A stretch of 63,417 bases of DNA from Planctomycetota bacterium. Its GTDB lineage: Bacteria > Planctomycetota > UBA1135 > JADKAF01. Positions 8,202-17,888 of this stretch are shown here, in pieces. The stretch's first letter is position 1; the number at the start of each line of letters is the position of its first letter. Location of the stretch: the NCBI GenBank assembly GCA_016793245.1, contig JAEUHW010000407.1, forward strand, positions 1-63,417, written 5' to 3'. Made by a program: the position numbers and the translations under genes. Below the pieces are notes generated by a model. That model ran no database searches and was not told the DNA's origin. It worked only from the letters and a program-made list of their open reading frames with translations.

Positions 8202-11200
8202 ATGAGCGATTCCTTCCGAAGCCCGGCGGCCGAAGCGCTGCTACAACGCAGCGAGTGGGTGCGCGCGTTGGCGCGCCGCATGCTCGTCGGCTTCGATGCC
8301 GCGGAGGATCTGGCGCAAGACGCGCTCGTGGCAGCGCTGCAGCGCCAAGCGCAGGACGCGAGCGCGGTGCCCGAGCGCTCGTGGTTCGCGGGCGTGCTTC
8401 GAAAGCGCTGGCGCTTCGAGCTCCGCAGCCGTCGGCGGCGCGTCGCACGCGAGCGACGCGTGGCGCGCAGCGAGCTCGCGCCCGACACGCATGCCGTCGT
8501 CGAGCGCGCGTCCGAGCTACAGCGCGTCGTGGAGACCGTGCTGCAGCTCGACGAGCCGCACCGCAGCGCCGTGCTCCTGCGTTACTTCGAGGAGCTCGAG
8601 CCCGCGGTGATCGCCGCGCGGCTCGGCCTCAGCGAAGAGGCGGCGCGGAAGCGCGTCTCGCGCGGCTTGCAGGAGCTCCGGAAGAAGCTCGCGCGGCGCG
8701 AAGGTGGTCTCGCGGCGCTCTGGCCTCTCACGGGTTGGCAGCCCCTCTCGACGGGCGTAGGAGCAGCGACGATGAGCGCGAAGCCGTTGGCTTGGATCGG
8801 AGCGGTGGCCGCACTGGCGTGTCTCGGATGGATCGGGCGCGACGCGTTCCGCGGGTGGATCGATGGCGGAGCACCGCAGTCCGCCGAGCTGCGCACGAGC
8901 GAGAACCGTGAGAACGCGAGCGAAGCGAGAGACGCAGTGCGCGAAGGCGCGGCCGTGCGCGCGACGAGCGACGCGGCGCGCGGAGCATCCACCGAATCCG
9001 CGGCAGCGAGCGACGAGCGCGGCAAACGCGTGCGCGTACGTTCCATCGATGGAGTGACCCCGATCGCGGAGGTCGCCGCGCTCTACGGGTTCGAACGAGG
9101 ATCGACGCAGGAGGCAGCGCCGGTGCTCGCGCGCAGCGATGCCGAAGGCGCGCTCGTGCTCCCCGCGGTTCTCCCCGCCGCCGGGCTCACGCTCGTGCAC
9201 ACCGAGCATTTCGCTCGCCACTTCGATCGAGAGGCTCTGCGCGCGTTGCCCGAAGACGGCGCGATCGAGCTCTGCCCGCTCGGGCTGCTGCGCATTCGCG
9301 TCGTCGATGCCGGCGGCGCCCCACTCGAGGGCCGCGATCTCTACCTCGAGCTGGATTCGCCCTTCGCCTCCGAGGAGCAGCGCTGGAGCTGGCGCTCGCG
9401 TCGCTTACTCGGCCGGAGCGGCGCCGATGGTCGCCTCGAGTCGGCGGGCTGGCCTTGCGGCAGCAGCTTGCGCGTCTGCGTCGGCGACACCTGGAAGGGC
9501 GGCGTGCAGGCGCAGATCGATCTCCGCACGCGCGTCGCCGAGGTGCAGGTGACACCTCACGAAGGCTGGTCCGAGCTGCGGGGCAGCGTCGTCCTGGCGA
9601 ACGGCGCTCCGGCGCCAGGCGTCGAGGTGGAGTGGTTCGGAACTCCGTCCGCCGGAGGGCGAGGCAACACGGTCGCGCGCACCGATGAGCGAGGGCAGTT
9701 TCGCTTGGTCGAGCTCACGCCCGGCGCGGGCGAGCTCAGCCTCGGCACTCTACAGCCGCGCGGCATCACCGCGGAGCTCTTCGAGGGCCGCACCACCGAT
9801 GTCGGCGAGATCGAGCTCGCTCCCGAGCGCCCGATCGGCGGCAAGCTGGTCTCCGCGCTGCCGATCGACTTCGCTGCCCTTCGTGTCGTGCTCTACCGCG
9901 ACGCGGTGCGCGTGCTCGAGCTCACACCGCGCAGCGATGGCAGCTTCGCCGGTGCGATCGGCGAAGGACCTCTGCTATTGATCGCCGAGCGCCGCGGTTG
10001 GTACGACCCGATCCTGCCGCATGAGCCGCGGGGCCTCGGGAGCTTGGAGCTGGCTTCGCCGGGCGAAGGGCTCGAAGTGGAGCTGGACGGGCCCTTCGGC
10101 GTCATCGCCTTCGAGCTGCCGGCGAACGCTGCGCTGCCGCTGCGCATCCAGCTCTACGACGAGCTCCTCGGCGACTTCGAGTGGGACTGGCTCGCGACGC
10201 ATCGGCGCGGCGAGATCGAAGCACCGGCGAGCGGAGCGAGAACGCCGCTGTATTCCGCTCCGTTGCGCTCAGGTCGCTATCGAGCCGTGCTGCGCTGCGG
10301 CGAGGACGGCTCCGCCGGCGGAGCGTTCAGCGGTGTGATCGAAGTCGCACCCGGTCGGCTCGCCACGGAATCGTTCCGCACCCCGGGCTTCGGCGCGCTC
10401 GAGATGTCGTTGTCCGCCGCGCCCGAGGCGCTCGCGAACGGCGGCAAGGTGGAGCTGCAGGACGCCGAACAACGAACGCGCGCCGCGGATCTCGATACGG
10501 CAGGCCGCGCGTCGTTCTCCGAGCTGCCGCCCGGTCCGTATCTCCTGCGCGCGTCGTGCGGGTCGACCTACGCCGCGCCGCGGATCCTCGAGATCCATGC
10601 CGGAGCGACCGCGCGCGTCGCGCTCGAAGTCGCGCCCAAGGCCCTGCTGCGCGGCCGCTTGCTCGGCAAGCAAGGCCCGCTCGCGCAGCAGGTGATCCAC
10701 GCGCAGCGGATGAACTCGAATCGCGACTGGACGGCGCACACCGATGCGAACGGCGTCTTCGCATTCGAACCGCTCGAGCCCGGATCCTATCGCTGCTGGT
10801 CCAGCGAGATCTTCGTGCACACGGTGACGCTGCAAGGGGGTGAGACGCGCGAGCTCGAGCTGGTCGTCGGCGAACGTCACGTCGTCGTGCAGGTCGAGCG
10901 CGAAGAGAAGCCCTGGGTCGGCTGCTCGACCTTGCGGGTTGCCGCGTGCGCTCCCGGCCATGGAGTAGAGCTGGTCTGGCGCCAGTCGAGATCGATCGGA
11001 GAAGGGCGCTTCGAAGTCGACCTGCCGTCCGGGCCGCTGCTCTTCCAGCTCGACGTCCCCGGCCTCGGCAACAATCAGGCGCTGCTCGTGCAGACGCCGC
11101 CGCACGAGGGCACCGGAGCTCTCGTCATCGCACCCCATGCCACGGGGCTGCTCGTGGAAGCGAGCGTCGGCTTGGAGCACATGCCACCGCCCGCGGCCTA

Positions 11201-11411
11201 CTTGCTCGAGCTCGCGAGCGGCCCCGTGCACTCCTCCTGGGGCCGGCAGCTCGAGCTGCAGCGCGAACGCCGAGGCCTCGGTCGCGCGGCATTTCCGAGC
11301 TTGCCGCCGGGGGCGAAGGTGCGCCTCGTCGGCATCGGGGCACGGGGCGAGGAGCTGACGAAGGAGCTCGTGGTCGAAGCCGGCGGGCTCACGCGCGTGG
11401 CTTGGCCGTGA
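8202..11411 (+). CDS. ECF sigma factor fused via a membrane segment to a large extracytoplasmic beta-domain region
   Basis: A single 1069-residue frame. Residues ~15-80 are sigma region 2 (GFDAAEDLAQDALVAALQ). Residues ~105-165 are sigma region 4, with an HTH (AARLGLSEEAARKRVSRGLQ). Residues ~194-212 form a transmembrane helix (PLAWIGAVAALACLGWIG). The remaining ~850 residues look like serial beta-sandwich modules of the carboxypeptidase-regulatory type, with TDERGQFRLVELTPG and TDANGVFAFEPLEPGSY signatures. The topology puts the sigma domains in the cytoplasm and the repeats outside. The ATG is preceded by AGGAGAG. No anti-sigma gene is adjacent, so the extracytoplasmic part may sense a signal and control the sigma domains directly, which is an inference. 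Confidence 0.85.
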   Translation: MSDSFRSPAAEALLQRSEWVRALARRMLVGFDAAEDLAQDALVAALQRQAQDASAVPERSWFAGVLRKRWRFELRSRRRRVARERRVARSELAPDTHAVVERASELQRVVETVLQLDEPHRSAVLLRYFEELEPAVIAARLGLSEEAARKRVSRGLQELRKKLARREGGLAALWPLTGWQPLSTGVGAATMSAKPLAWIGAVAALACLGWIGRDAFRGWIDGGAPQSAELRTSENRENASEARDAVREGAAVRATSDAARGASTESAAASDERGKRVRVRSIDGVTPIAEVAALYGFERGSTQEAAPVLARSDAEGALVLPAVLPAAGLTLVHTEHFARHFDREALRALPEDGAIELCPLGLLRIRVVDAGGAPLEGRDLYLELDSPFASEEQRWSWRSRRLLGRSGADGRLESAGWPCGSSLRVCVGDTWKGGVQAQIDLRTRVAEVQVTPHEGWSELRGSVVLANGAPAPGVEVEWFGTPSAGGRGNTVARTDERGQFRLVELTPGAGELSLGTLQPRGITAELFEGRTTDVGEIELAPERPIGGKLVSALPIDFAALRVVLYRDAVRVLELTPRSDGSFAGAIGEGPLLLIAERRGWYDPILPHEPRGLGSLELASPGEGLEVELDGPFGVIAFELPANAALPLRIQLYDELLGDFEWDWLATHRRGEIEAPASGARTPLYSAPLRSGRYRAVLRCGEDGSAGGAFSGVIEVAPGRLATESFRTPGFGALEMSLSAAPEALANGGKVELQDAEQRTRAADLDTAGRASFSELPPGPYLLRASCGSTYAAPRILEIHAGATARVALEVAPKALLRGRLLGKQGPLAQQVIHAQRMNSNRDWTAHTDANGVFAFEPLEPGSYRCWSSEIFVHTVTLQGGETRELELVVGERHVVVQVEREEKPWVGCSTLRVAACAPGHGVELVWRQSRSIGEGRFEVDLPSGPLLFQLDVPGLGNNQALLVQTPPHEGTGALVIAPHATGLLVEASVGLEHMPPPAAYLLELASGPVHSSWGRQLELQRERRGLGRAAFPSLPPGAKVRLVGIGARGEELTKELVVEAGGLTRVAWP

Positions 11412-11549
11412 CCTAGCAAGCCCTCGACACGGCGTGGACTTCGTCGATCCAAAGGCGGCCTGGCACCGATTTGATCGGAGAAGAGTGGCGCTCCTGGCGG
11501 GGAGCTTGCGGGAGAGGGTGCAAACCAACCTTCCCGTGGTGCCTTCGCC

Positions 11550-13208
11550 ATGAACGCTCGCCTCCTCGGCGCCGGCCTCGCCGCCGCGCTCTCCACCGCG
11601 CCCCTCTCCGCCCAGCGCCTCCTCGCCGAGACCTTCGGCTCTCAGATCTTCGGCCGCTACGGCCAGACTCTCGCTGCGATCGACGACATCGACGGCGACG
11701 GCGTGAAAGACCTCGTGATCGGGGAGCCCTTCCACGACTACAGCGCGTCGGCCAGCATCGTGGAGACCGGGGCCGTCTACCTGCGCAGCTCGCGCACTGG
11801 CGCGATCCGCGTGCGTCAGCTCGCGGTCGACAGCTTCGGCTACTTCGGCACGACGGTCGCCGCCCTCGGCGACGTGAACGGCGACGGAGTACCGGACTTC
11901 GCCGGCGGGAGTCCCGCGGTGAACAACGCCGCCGGGCGCGTCCGGGTCTTCTCCGGTGCGAACGGCGTCGAGCTCTGGCGCGTCGACGGCGAGACCCGCT
12001 CCGAGTTGGGAACCGGGATCGCTGGCATCGGCGACGGGAACGGCGATGGCCGCGCCGATGTCGCGATCTCGGCCCCCGAGAACAGCAATCAATCGCCTTA
12101 CTCCTTCGTGCGCTTCCTCGATGGCACGAACGCCCAACGCATCGGTACGTACGTCAGCACGATCGTGACGCGCTGGGGCCACGCGATCGCGGAGATCGGA
12201 GATCTGAGCGGCGACGGGCTGCCCGACCTCATCGTGGGCGAGCCGCTCTCCGATGCCTACGGCAACGGCACCGGGCGCGTCACGGTGCTCGATCCGCGGC
12301 GGCTCTCGGCGGCGATGCCGCTATGGCACGCGGGCCCCTTCTTTCGCGACTTCGAGAACGTCGGCGGCCGCGTCGCCGCCGCAGGCGACCTCGACGGCGA
12401 CGGTCGCTCCGAGGTGCTGGCCTCCGGCACCGACGAGCGCGTGTACGTGCTCTCGGGCGCGAATGGCGCGCTGCGCTTCGAGCTCCGAGCGGCGATCGGC
12501 GACTTCGGCCACGCGCTCTCGGCCGCCGGCGACTTCGATGGCGACGGCTGGAACGACATCGCGATCGGCGCTCCGAGCGCGCAAGGCGGAGCGGGCGTGG
12601 TGCGCATCTACGATCGCTTCGGCCGGCAGATCACCGAGCTCGTCGGAGCCGCGGGCTCGGGCTTCGGCTCCTCGATCGCCGCGATCGGCGACTGGGATCG
12701 CGATGGCAGGAGCGAGCTCGCGATCGGCGCGCCGCTGCACTCGCGGAATGGCTCCTTCGATGGCCGCGTGTCGATCCACGGCTATCGCGTGCCGAGCGGC
12801 ACCGTGCTCTTCGGCGCGGGTTGCGGCAGCGGCAGTGCGGCTCCAGATCTCTATCCCGCCGGGGTGCCCGCGATCGGCGAGCTCTTCGAGCTGCGCTGCA
12901 CGCAGGTCCCCGCTCAAGCGCTCGGCTTCTGGATGATCGGCCTCTCCTCGACGCAGGCGAGCTTCGGCGCGCTGCCCTTCGATCTCGCGCCGTTCGGCTT
13001 CAGCGGCTGCTCGTTTCTCGTCTCGCATGAGGTGGTGCTCGGCTTCACGATGGGCAGCTCCGCCTACGCGAGGCTCAACCTCTCGGTACCGAACCAAGTG
13101 CACTTCCTCGATGCCCGCTATCACGCGCAGCTCGGCTGCCTCGTGCCGGGCCAAGCGACGCCGCTGCGCCTGAGCCAGGGCATCGCCTGTCGCGTCGGCC
13201 ACCCTTGA
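11550..13208 (+). CDS. Secreted FG-GAP repeat (beta-propeller) protein with lineage-type C-terminal module
   Basis: The 552-residue product begins with a signal peptide (LLGAGLAAALSTAPLSAQ, cleaved near residue 22). Seven FG-GAP/integrin-alpha-type repeats follow between ~30 and 410, each with a calcium-binding loop of the D-x-D-G-D-G-x-x-D kind (for example DIDGDGVKDLVIGEP, DFDGDGWNDIAIGAP), predicting a seven-bladed propeller. The last ~130 residues, starting LFGAGCGSGS, are a separate beta-rich module with four or more cysteines, comparable to the ends of three other secreted proteins in the window. It probably acts at the cell surface or is released. No partner is evident from its neighbours. 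Confidence 0.85.
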   Translation: MNARLLGAGLAAALSTAPLSAQRLLAETFGSQIFGRYGQTLAAIDDIDGDGVKDLVIGEPFHDYSASASIVETGAVYLRSSRTGAIRVRQLAVDSFGYFGTTVAALGDVNGDGVPDFAGGSPAVNNAAGRVRVFSGANGVELWRVDGETRSELGTGIAGIGDGNGDGRADVAISAPENSNQSPYSFVRFLDGTNAQRIGTYVSTIVTRWGHAIAEIGDLSGDGLPDLIVGEPLSDAYGNGTGRVTVLDPRRLSAAMPLWHAGPFFRDFENVGGRVAAAGDLDGDGRSEVLASGTDERVYVLSGANGALRFELRAAIGDFGHALSAAGDFDGDGWNDIAIGAPSAQGGAGVVRIYDRFGRQITELVGAAGSGFGSSIAAIGDWDRDGRSELAIGAPLHSRNGSFDGRVSIHGYRVPSGTVLFGAGCGSGSAAPDLYPAGVPAIGELFELRCTQVPAQALGFWMIGLSSTQASFGALPFDLAPFGFSGCSFLVSHEVVLGFTMGSSAYARLNLSVPNQVHFLDARYHAQLGCLVPGQATPLRLSQGIACRVGHP

Positions 13209-13266
13209 TCGCGCGCGCGCGGCGTGCTCTCGTCGCGGCGAACCACCGCCACGAGATCACGCCGTG

Positions 13267-14190
13267 ATGTTCTCCCCCTACCGCGAGCTCGGCCGCACGG
13301 GCTTCCGCACGACGCGCCTCGGCATCGGCGATCTCGCCGATCGCGCGGTGCCGCTCGAGCGCTGCGTCGCGACGCTGCGCCGCGCGCTCGATGCCGGGCT
13401 GAACCTCATCGACACCGCGCCCAACTACGAGGACGGGTACAGCGAAGAGATCGTCGGGGAGGCGCTCCATGGGCGCCGCGAGCAGGTCTTCCTGATCGAC
13501 AAGATCGATCACCTGCACGAGCCGCTCGCCCCGCAGCTCGAGCAGAGCTTGCGGCGCTTGCGCGTGGAGCACGTGGACCTGCTGGTCTTCCACGCGTGCT
13601 CGAAGACCTCGGATCTCGCGCGCTTGCTCGAGAGCGGCGGCGGCTTCGAGCAGATGCGGCGCGAAGTGGCGCGCGGGCGCGCGCGCTTCCGAGGTATCAG
13701 CTCGCACGATCCCGAGGTGTTGCTCGCGGCGCTCCGGAGCGGCACCTGCGACGTGGTGATGTTCCCGCTCGGGCCCTTCGTCGATCGACGCTACGAGACC
13801 GAGGTGCTGCCGCTCGCGCGGCAGCTCGGCGTCGGCACGGTCTGCTTCAAGACCTTCGGCGCGGGGAAGCTGCTCGGCGACACCGAGGGCTATCAGCGCC
13901 CGCTCGCGCAGCGCCCACGCGGGAAGTTGAGCTCCGGCGGCGCGGCGCCGGACGGTGCGCTGCTGCCGCGGCTCTCAGTCGAGGAGTGCGTCCGCTACAC
14001 GCTGACGCTCGATCCCGACGTCGCGCTGCTCGGGCTCTCCTTCCCGAACGAGCAGGATGCCGCGTGGGCCGCGGCGCGCGCGTTCACGCCGTTCGCTCCC
14101 GACGAGATGGAAGCGCTGCGTGCGCGCGCTCGCCTCGCCATCCAAGAGAAAGGCGAGGTGTGGTGGAACCCCACACCTCGCCTCGCCTGA
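13267..14190 (+). CDS. Aldo/keto reductase family protein
   Basis: A 307-residue NAD(P)H-dependent oxidoreductase of the aldo/keto reductase family. The catalytic tetrad can be traced as D in LIDTAPNYED, Y in the same segment, K in LIDKIDHLH and H in LLVFHACSK. The N-terminus RELGRTGFRTTRLGIG is typical. The GTG directly before the ATG could also serve as start. It converges with the protease gene; the 43-nt gap carries a hairpin that could terminate both. Substrate unknown. Confidence 0.87.
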   Translation: MFSPYRELGRTGFRTTRLGIGDLADRAVPLERCVATLRRALDAGLNLIDTAPNYEDGYSEEIVGEALHGRREQVFLIDKIDHLHEPLAPQLEQSLRRLRVEHVDLLVFHACSKTSDLARLLESGGGFEQMRREVARGRARFRGISSHDPEVLLAALRSGTCDVVMFPLGPFVDRRYETEVLPLARQLGVGTVCFKTFGAGKLLGDTEGYQRPLAQRPRGKLSSGGAAPDGALLPRLSVEECVRYTLTLDPDVALLGLSFPNEQDAAWAAARAFTPFAPDEMEALRARARLAIQEKGEVWWNPTPRLA

Positions 14191-14196
14191 ATCGCC

Positions 14197-14214
14197 GCAC
14201 CGCGCGAGCGGTGC
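14197..14214. terminator. Hairpin between convergent genes
   Basis: A 7-bp perfect stem (GCACCGC with GCGGTGC) and a GCGA tetraloop sit between the stops of the aldo/keto reductase and the convergent protease gene. A bidirectional terminator is the natural reading. There is no T-run on either side. Confidence 0.45.
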
Positions 14215-14233
14215 ACGATCGGATCGCCTCGGA

Positions 14234-15649
14234 TCAGCGCACCGCGGCGTTGGCGTTCAGGATGCCGCCCGTCACGCACTTCCCGGCGAGGCTCGCCAGC
14301 GGACGCGTGGTGGAGAGGATCTTCGAGCGCACCTGCGCATAGGTCCACGTCGGGTTCACCGACCAGACCAGCACGCAGGCACCCGTCACGTGCGGCGCCG
14401 CCATCGAGGTGCCGCTGAGATAGACGTAGGTGTTGTTGCTGTTGCGGTTGATGTAGGTCGACGCGATGTTCGTCCCAGGAGCGCCGAGGTCGACGCGCGT
14501 CGCGCCGTAGTTCGAGAAGGTCGAGATGCCGTCGTTGTTGTCCGTCGAGGCCACCGCGAGGATGTTGTCCTGCGTGTAGCTCGCGGGATAGAACGGTGTC
14601 ACGTCGTTGTTGATCGTGCTATTGCCCGCCGCGCAGACCAGCATGTGGCCCGCGGTGCGCGCGCTCGTCACCGCAGCATCGAACGAGCTGCTGAAGCCCG
14701 TGCCGCCCCACGAGTGGTTCGAGACCTTGATGCCCTTGCCCACGCAGTAGTTGATCGCGCTGATCCCGGCGGTGCTCGAGACGCTGCCGGTGCGCGAGCC
14801 GATCTTCAGCCCGCAGAGCTTCACGTTCCAAGCGACACCCGTGACGCCCTTGCCGTTGTTGCCGACGGCGCCGACGGTGCCGGCCGTGTGCGTTCCGTGA
14901 CCGTTGTCGTCCGTCGGATCCTTGTCGTTGTTCCAGAAGTCCCAACCCCAGGTGTCGTCGATGCGGCCGTTGCCGTCGTCGTCGATGTTGTTGTTCGCGA
15001 TCTCACCGGGGTTGGTCCAGCGATTCGCCGCGAGGTCCTCGTGCGTCGCGCGGATGCCCGAATCGGCCATGCCGACGACGAAGCTCGAGGAACCGGTGGT
15101 GACATCCCACGCGAGGTTCGCGTCGATGTCGGCGCCCGCCGCACCGGGATCGTTGTTCACCGTCTGCCCGGTGTTGTTCATGCCCCAGAGCAGGGAGTAG
15201 TAGGTGTCGTTCGGCGTGGCGCCCAGGCGGTAGAAATGATCGACCTCCGCGAACTCGACCACGCCGAGCAGCTTGCCGAAGTGCTCGACCACGGGGATCG
15301 CCTCCTCGGGCACCGTCGGGATCCAGAGGTGCTCGAGTCCGGGCACCAGCGCCCAGGTCTCGAGCACGCGCGCGCCGACCAAGGCCCGCACGAAGGCGCG
15401 CTCGTCCGCGCTCGCGCTCGGCGCGAACTTGACCAACATCGAAGTCGGGTCGTGGCGCAAACCGGGATGCGCTTCGACCAACGCGTTGCGGTTGGCGCGC
15501 CACGCGGCCTGCCAAGCGAGGTCGTCTTGGCTGGGTGCCGCGATGGGCTTCGGATTCTCTCTCGCGCCTCTCTCGTCGAAGGCCTGCAGCGCAGGCGCGA
15601 ACATGGCGGAGACCAGACAAACCTGAAGGACTCGGTTCGGGCTCAGCAT
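14234..15649 (-). CDS. Secreted subtilisin-like serine protease (S8 family)
   Basis: A 471-residue preproprotein. Its signal peptide is LSPNRVLQVCLVSAMFAPALQA (1-23, written here with a conventional cleavage estimate). A propeptide (~40-140) precedes the S8 catalytic domain. The catalytic triad is complete: D196 in MADSGIR, H251 in NGHGTHTAG and S415 in SGTSMAAPH; the oxyanion Asn is N343 in CAAGNST. A calcium-binding-like NNIDDDGNGRIDD loop lies at ~220-232. The chosen ATG has GGAGAG about 6 nt before it; the frame is open further upstream but without a signal. There is no C-terminal sorting module, unlike the other secreted proteins here. Confidence 0.93.
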   Translation of the reverse strand: MLSPNRVLQVCLVSAMFAPALQAFDERGARENPKPIAAPSQDDLAWQAAWRANRNALVEAHPGLRHDPTSMLVKFAPSASADERAFVRALVGARVLETWALVPGLEHLWIPTVPEEAIPVVEHFGKLLGVVEFAEVDHFYRLGATPNDTYYSLLWGMNNTGQTVNNDPGAAGADIDANLAWDVTTGSSSFVVGMADSGIRATHEDLAANRWTNPGEIANNNIDDDGNGRIDDTWGWDFWNNDKDPTDDNGHGTHTAGTVGAVGNNGKGVTGVAWNVKLCGLKIGSRTGSVSSTAGISAINYCVGKGIKVSNHSWGGTGFSSSFDAAVTSARTAGHMLVCAAGNSTINNDVTPFYPASYTQDNILAVASTDNNDGISTFSNYGATRVDLGAPGTNIASTYINRNSNNTYVYLSGTSMAAPHVTGACVLVWSVNPTWTYAQVRSKILSTTRPLASLAGKCVTGGILNANAAVR

Positions 15650-15739
15650 CTCGTCGCTCTCCTCGGCCAGCGGAGCTGGCCAGACGACCGCGACGGGGGG
15701 AGTCGCGATCGCGGCGCTCCCCAAGGCTCGGCGGAGACG

Positions 15740-15805
15740 GTCCGCGAGCTCGGATCGGGCTTGGGGGGCGACTTGGTTCTATGCAGCGGCGAGCCCTGCG
15801 GCAAG
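15740..15805 (+). repeat. Imperfect direct repeat, copy 1 (upstream of membrane-anchored beta-domain gene)
   Basis: The first 19 nt (GTCCGCGAGCTCGGATCGG) are identical to positions 17889-17907. The following ~47 nt align without gaps at about half to two thirds of positions and end in a shared CAAG. This copy lies ~60 nt before the ATG of the large beta-domain protein. It may be a shared leader or promoter, or the footprint of a duplication. Confidence 0.6.
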
Positions 15806-15864
15806 ATGTCGCGCGGAATCGCGCGCCGCCCGAACGGGCTCGTACGCGGATCGCGGAGGTGCAG

Positions 15865-17853
15865 ATGAGTTGGGTCAGAGCCGGCGCGGCCTTTGCCTTG
15901 GGACTCGCGGCAGGACTGGGGATCGGGCTCCTGAGCTCTGAGGATCGAGCTGCGGATCGCGAGGCACAGCCTGCAAGTCTCCAGCTTTCGCAAGAGGCCG
16001 TGTCCGCTCCCCGACCCGCGCTCGCCGAGCCCGGGGCGGAAGGTCCAGCGAAAGCAGACCCACCGATCGTCATCGAGCGCTCCCCCGCCGCGTCGGCCGC
16101 AGTCTCGAGCTGGACCGCGGAGCTCGCGGTGCCGGCGGTTCGCCGCGGAGAAGCCGTGCTCTCGGGTCGGCTCGTGCGCTCGTTCGAGCGACGCGAGCCC
16201 TTCGCGAACGTCGAGCTCGTGCTCGAGGAGCCGGCCTTCGTCTCGCGCGCGACGAACGAGGATCTGCCGCTCGAGGAGTGGCTGCGGACGACCGCGGAGC
16301 GCGAGCTCGCGCGGAGAACGAGCCAACGTCGAGCCACGAGCGACGCGCGCGGCGAGTTCCGCTTCGAGGGGCTGCCGGCGAACCAGGCGTTCCTCCTGCG
16401 CGCGGCGGGTGGCGATCTGCGCCTCGAGCTCGAGTCGGGCGGCTCGCTGTACGGCCTCGAGCCGCAGCACTTGGGAGAGATCCGCGCGCTCGAGCTGGCG
16501 CTCGTGGAGTTCGAGCTCGCGCGTGCCGACGGAGGCGCGCTCCCGCGCGCGCGTTTGGCCTGGAGCTCCGACCTCGGCGGCACGGCCTCGAGCTGGACGG
16601 CGAACGATCGCCAGCGCGCGATCTCCGTCGGGACGGTCGAGTTCGAAGCCCGCACCGAGGACGGCGCCTGGATCTCGGAGAAGCGCCGCGTGGAGCTCGT
16701 GCGCGGGCCGCAGCGCGTCGCGCTGCGACTCGAGCCGCGGCCCGCGCTCCACGGTCGCTTCGCTCCTCGCGACGCAGGGCTACGACGCGGTCTGGCCGTA
16801 CACATGATCGAGGCCTCCTCCGGTAGCGCGACGACGGAGACGCTGCTCGCCGCCAGCGACAAGCTGAGCCTCGGCGCGAACACGCAGTACCGCTTCTCCT
16901 TCGCCGAACGCGCGCCCGGGCGCTACGCGCTCGCCGTGTTCTCCGGCAGCCAAGCGGTGAGCGAGGTCGCCATCGCGACGCTCGAAGCGAACCCGTGTGA
17001 GGTCGTGCTGCATGAGATCGAGCCCGCGGAGCAGCACCTGCTCCGCGTCGTCGTGGAAGCTCCCGCCGGTGTCGACCTCGGCCACACCGCGGTCTACGCC
17101 GGCGCGCTCGTCGGCGAACGCGGGCTCGAAGAGTGCGAGCACCTGCGCCGCGCGGAGGACGGTGCCTACCTCGTCGCGGAGCCGGCACTTCCCGAGGGCG
17201 CGAGCGACGCGCGCGGCTACGTGCGCGTGCGCTGCACGCTGGGCGAGCAGACGGTGTTCTACGAGCACGGCGCCGCGAGCGAGGTACGCGTCGCGTTCGA
17301 CGCGTTGGCGCACCTCGTCGTGGAGCTGGTCGGCTTCTCCCCCGCCGAGCTCACGCGGATCACCCTCGGTCTCCGCCGAGTCGCACCGGCGCTGCCCTCC
17401 AGGACGATGGAGCCTTGGGCGCGTCCGACGGCGGAAGACGATCCGCCGTCTCTCGCGCCGCAGCGCGAGAAGACTGCGCTGCAGCCCGGCAGCTACGAGC
17501 TCGCCGTGCTCTGCCTCGAGCGCAGCGCGCGCGGCTTCGCCCAGCAATGGCCGCTCCTCACGCGGAACTTCGAGCTCGCTCCGGGCACGCAGCGCTTAGA
17601 GCTCGCGCGCCCCGCGCTGCACGAGCTCGTGGTCCAGCTTCCTCCAGGTGAGATCAGCTACCGCTGCGCTCTGCACTGGCCCGGCGACGGAGGGCGCACC
17701 ATCACTCTCGCGGCTCCCGATGCCGAGCGCCGCGTGCGCTTCGAGCTGATCCCCGCGGGGCGCTATCGCCTCGTGTGCAGGCCGAAGGGCGGCGCGGAGG
17801 CCGCGATCGAAGTCGACGTGCCGAGCGTTGGACCGGTACGCGCGCCCGAGTGA
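15865..17853 (+). CDS. Large membrane-anchored protein with carboxypeptidase-regulatory-like beta domains
   Basis: A 662-residue protein beginning with a short membrane anchor (RAGAAFALGLAAGLGIGLL, ~5-23). The rest is ~630 residues of predicted beta domains, including TSDARGEFRFEGLPANQAF, the pattern of carboxypeptidase-regulatory-like or SpaA-type repeats. It resembles the extracytoplasmic part of the ECF sigma fusion at 8202-11411 in style and composition but lacks sigma regions; in-frame sequence before the ATG is not sigma-like. It faces outward. The gene is bordered on both sides by copies of an imperfect direct repeat. Function unknown; sensing or envelope structure are the main possibilities. 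Confidence 0.65.
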   Translation: MSWVRAGAAFALGLAAGLGIGLLSSEDRAADREAQPASLQLSQEAVSAPRPALAEPGAEGPAKADPPIVIERSPAASAAVSSWTAELAVPAVRRGEAVLSGRLVRSFERREPFANVELVLEEPAFVSRATNEDLPLEEWLRTTAERELARRTSQRRATSDARGEFRFEGLPANQAFLLRAAGGDLRLELESGGSLYGLEPQHLGEIRALELALVEFELARADGGALPRARLAWSSDLGGTASSWTANDRQRAISVGTVEFEARTEDGAWISEKRRVELVRGPQRVALRLEPRPALHGRFAPRDAGLRRGLAVHMIEASSGSATTETLLAASDKLSLGANTQYRFSFAERAPGRYALAVFSGSQAVSEVAIATLEANPCEVVLHEIEPAEQHLLRVVVEAPAGVDLGHTAVYAGALVGERGLEECEHLRRAEDGAYLVAEPALPEGASDARGYVRVRCTLGEQTVFYEHGAASEVRVAFDALAHLVVELVGFSPAELTRITLGLRRVAPALPSRTMEPWARPTAEDDPPSLAPQREKTALQPGSYELAVLCLERSARGFAQQWPLLTRNFELAPGTQRLELARPALHELVVQLPPGEISYRCALHWPGDGGRTITLAAPDAERRVRFELIPAGRYRLVCRPKGGAEAAIEVDVPSVGPVRAPE

Positions 17854-17888
17854 TCGCTGCGGTCCTGGAGCACCTGCGTTCCTCGACC

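Noticed and set aside
9080..9110. A GGTTCGAA-type string suggesting a tRNA T-arm
   Set aside because: It lies inside the ECF sigma fusion gene and no cloverleaf can be drawn around it.
15535..15864. Possible sigma-factor N-terminus in front of the beta-domain protein
   Set aside because: The in-frame translation shows no sigma region 2 or 4 motifs and overlaps the protease gene.
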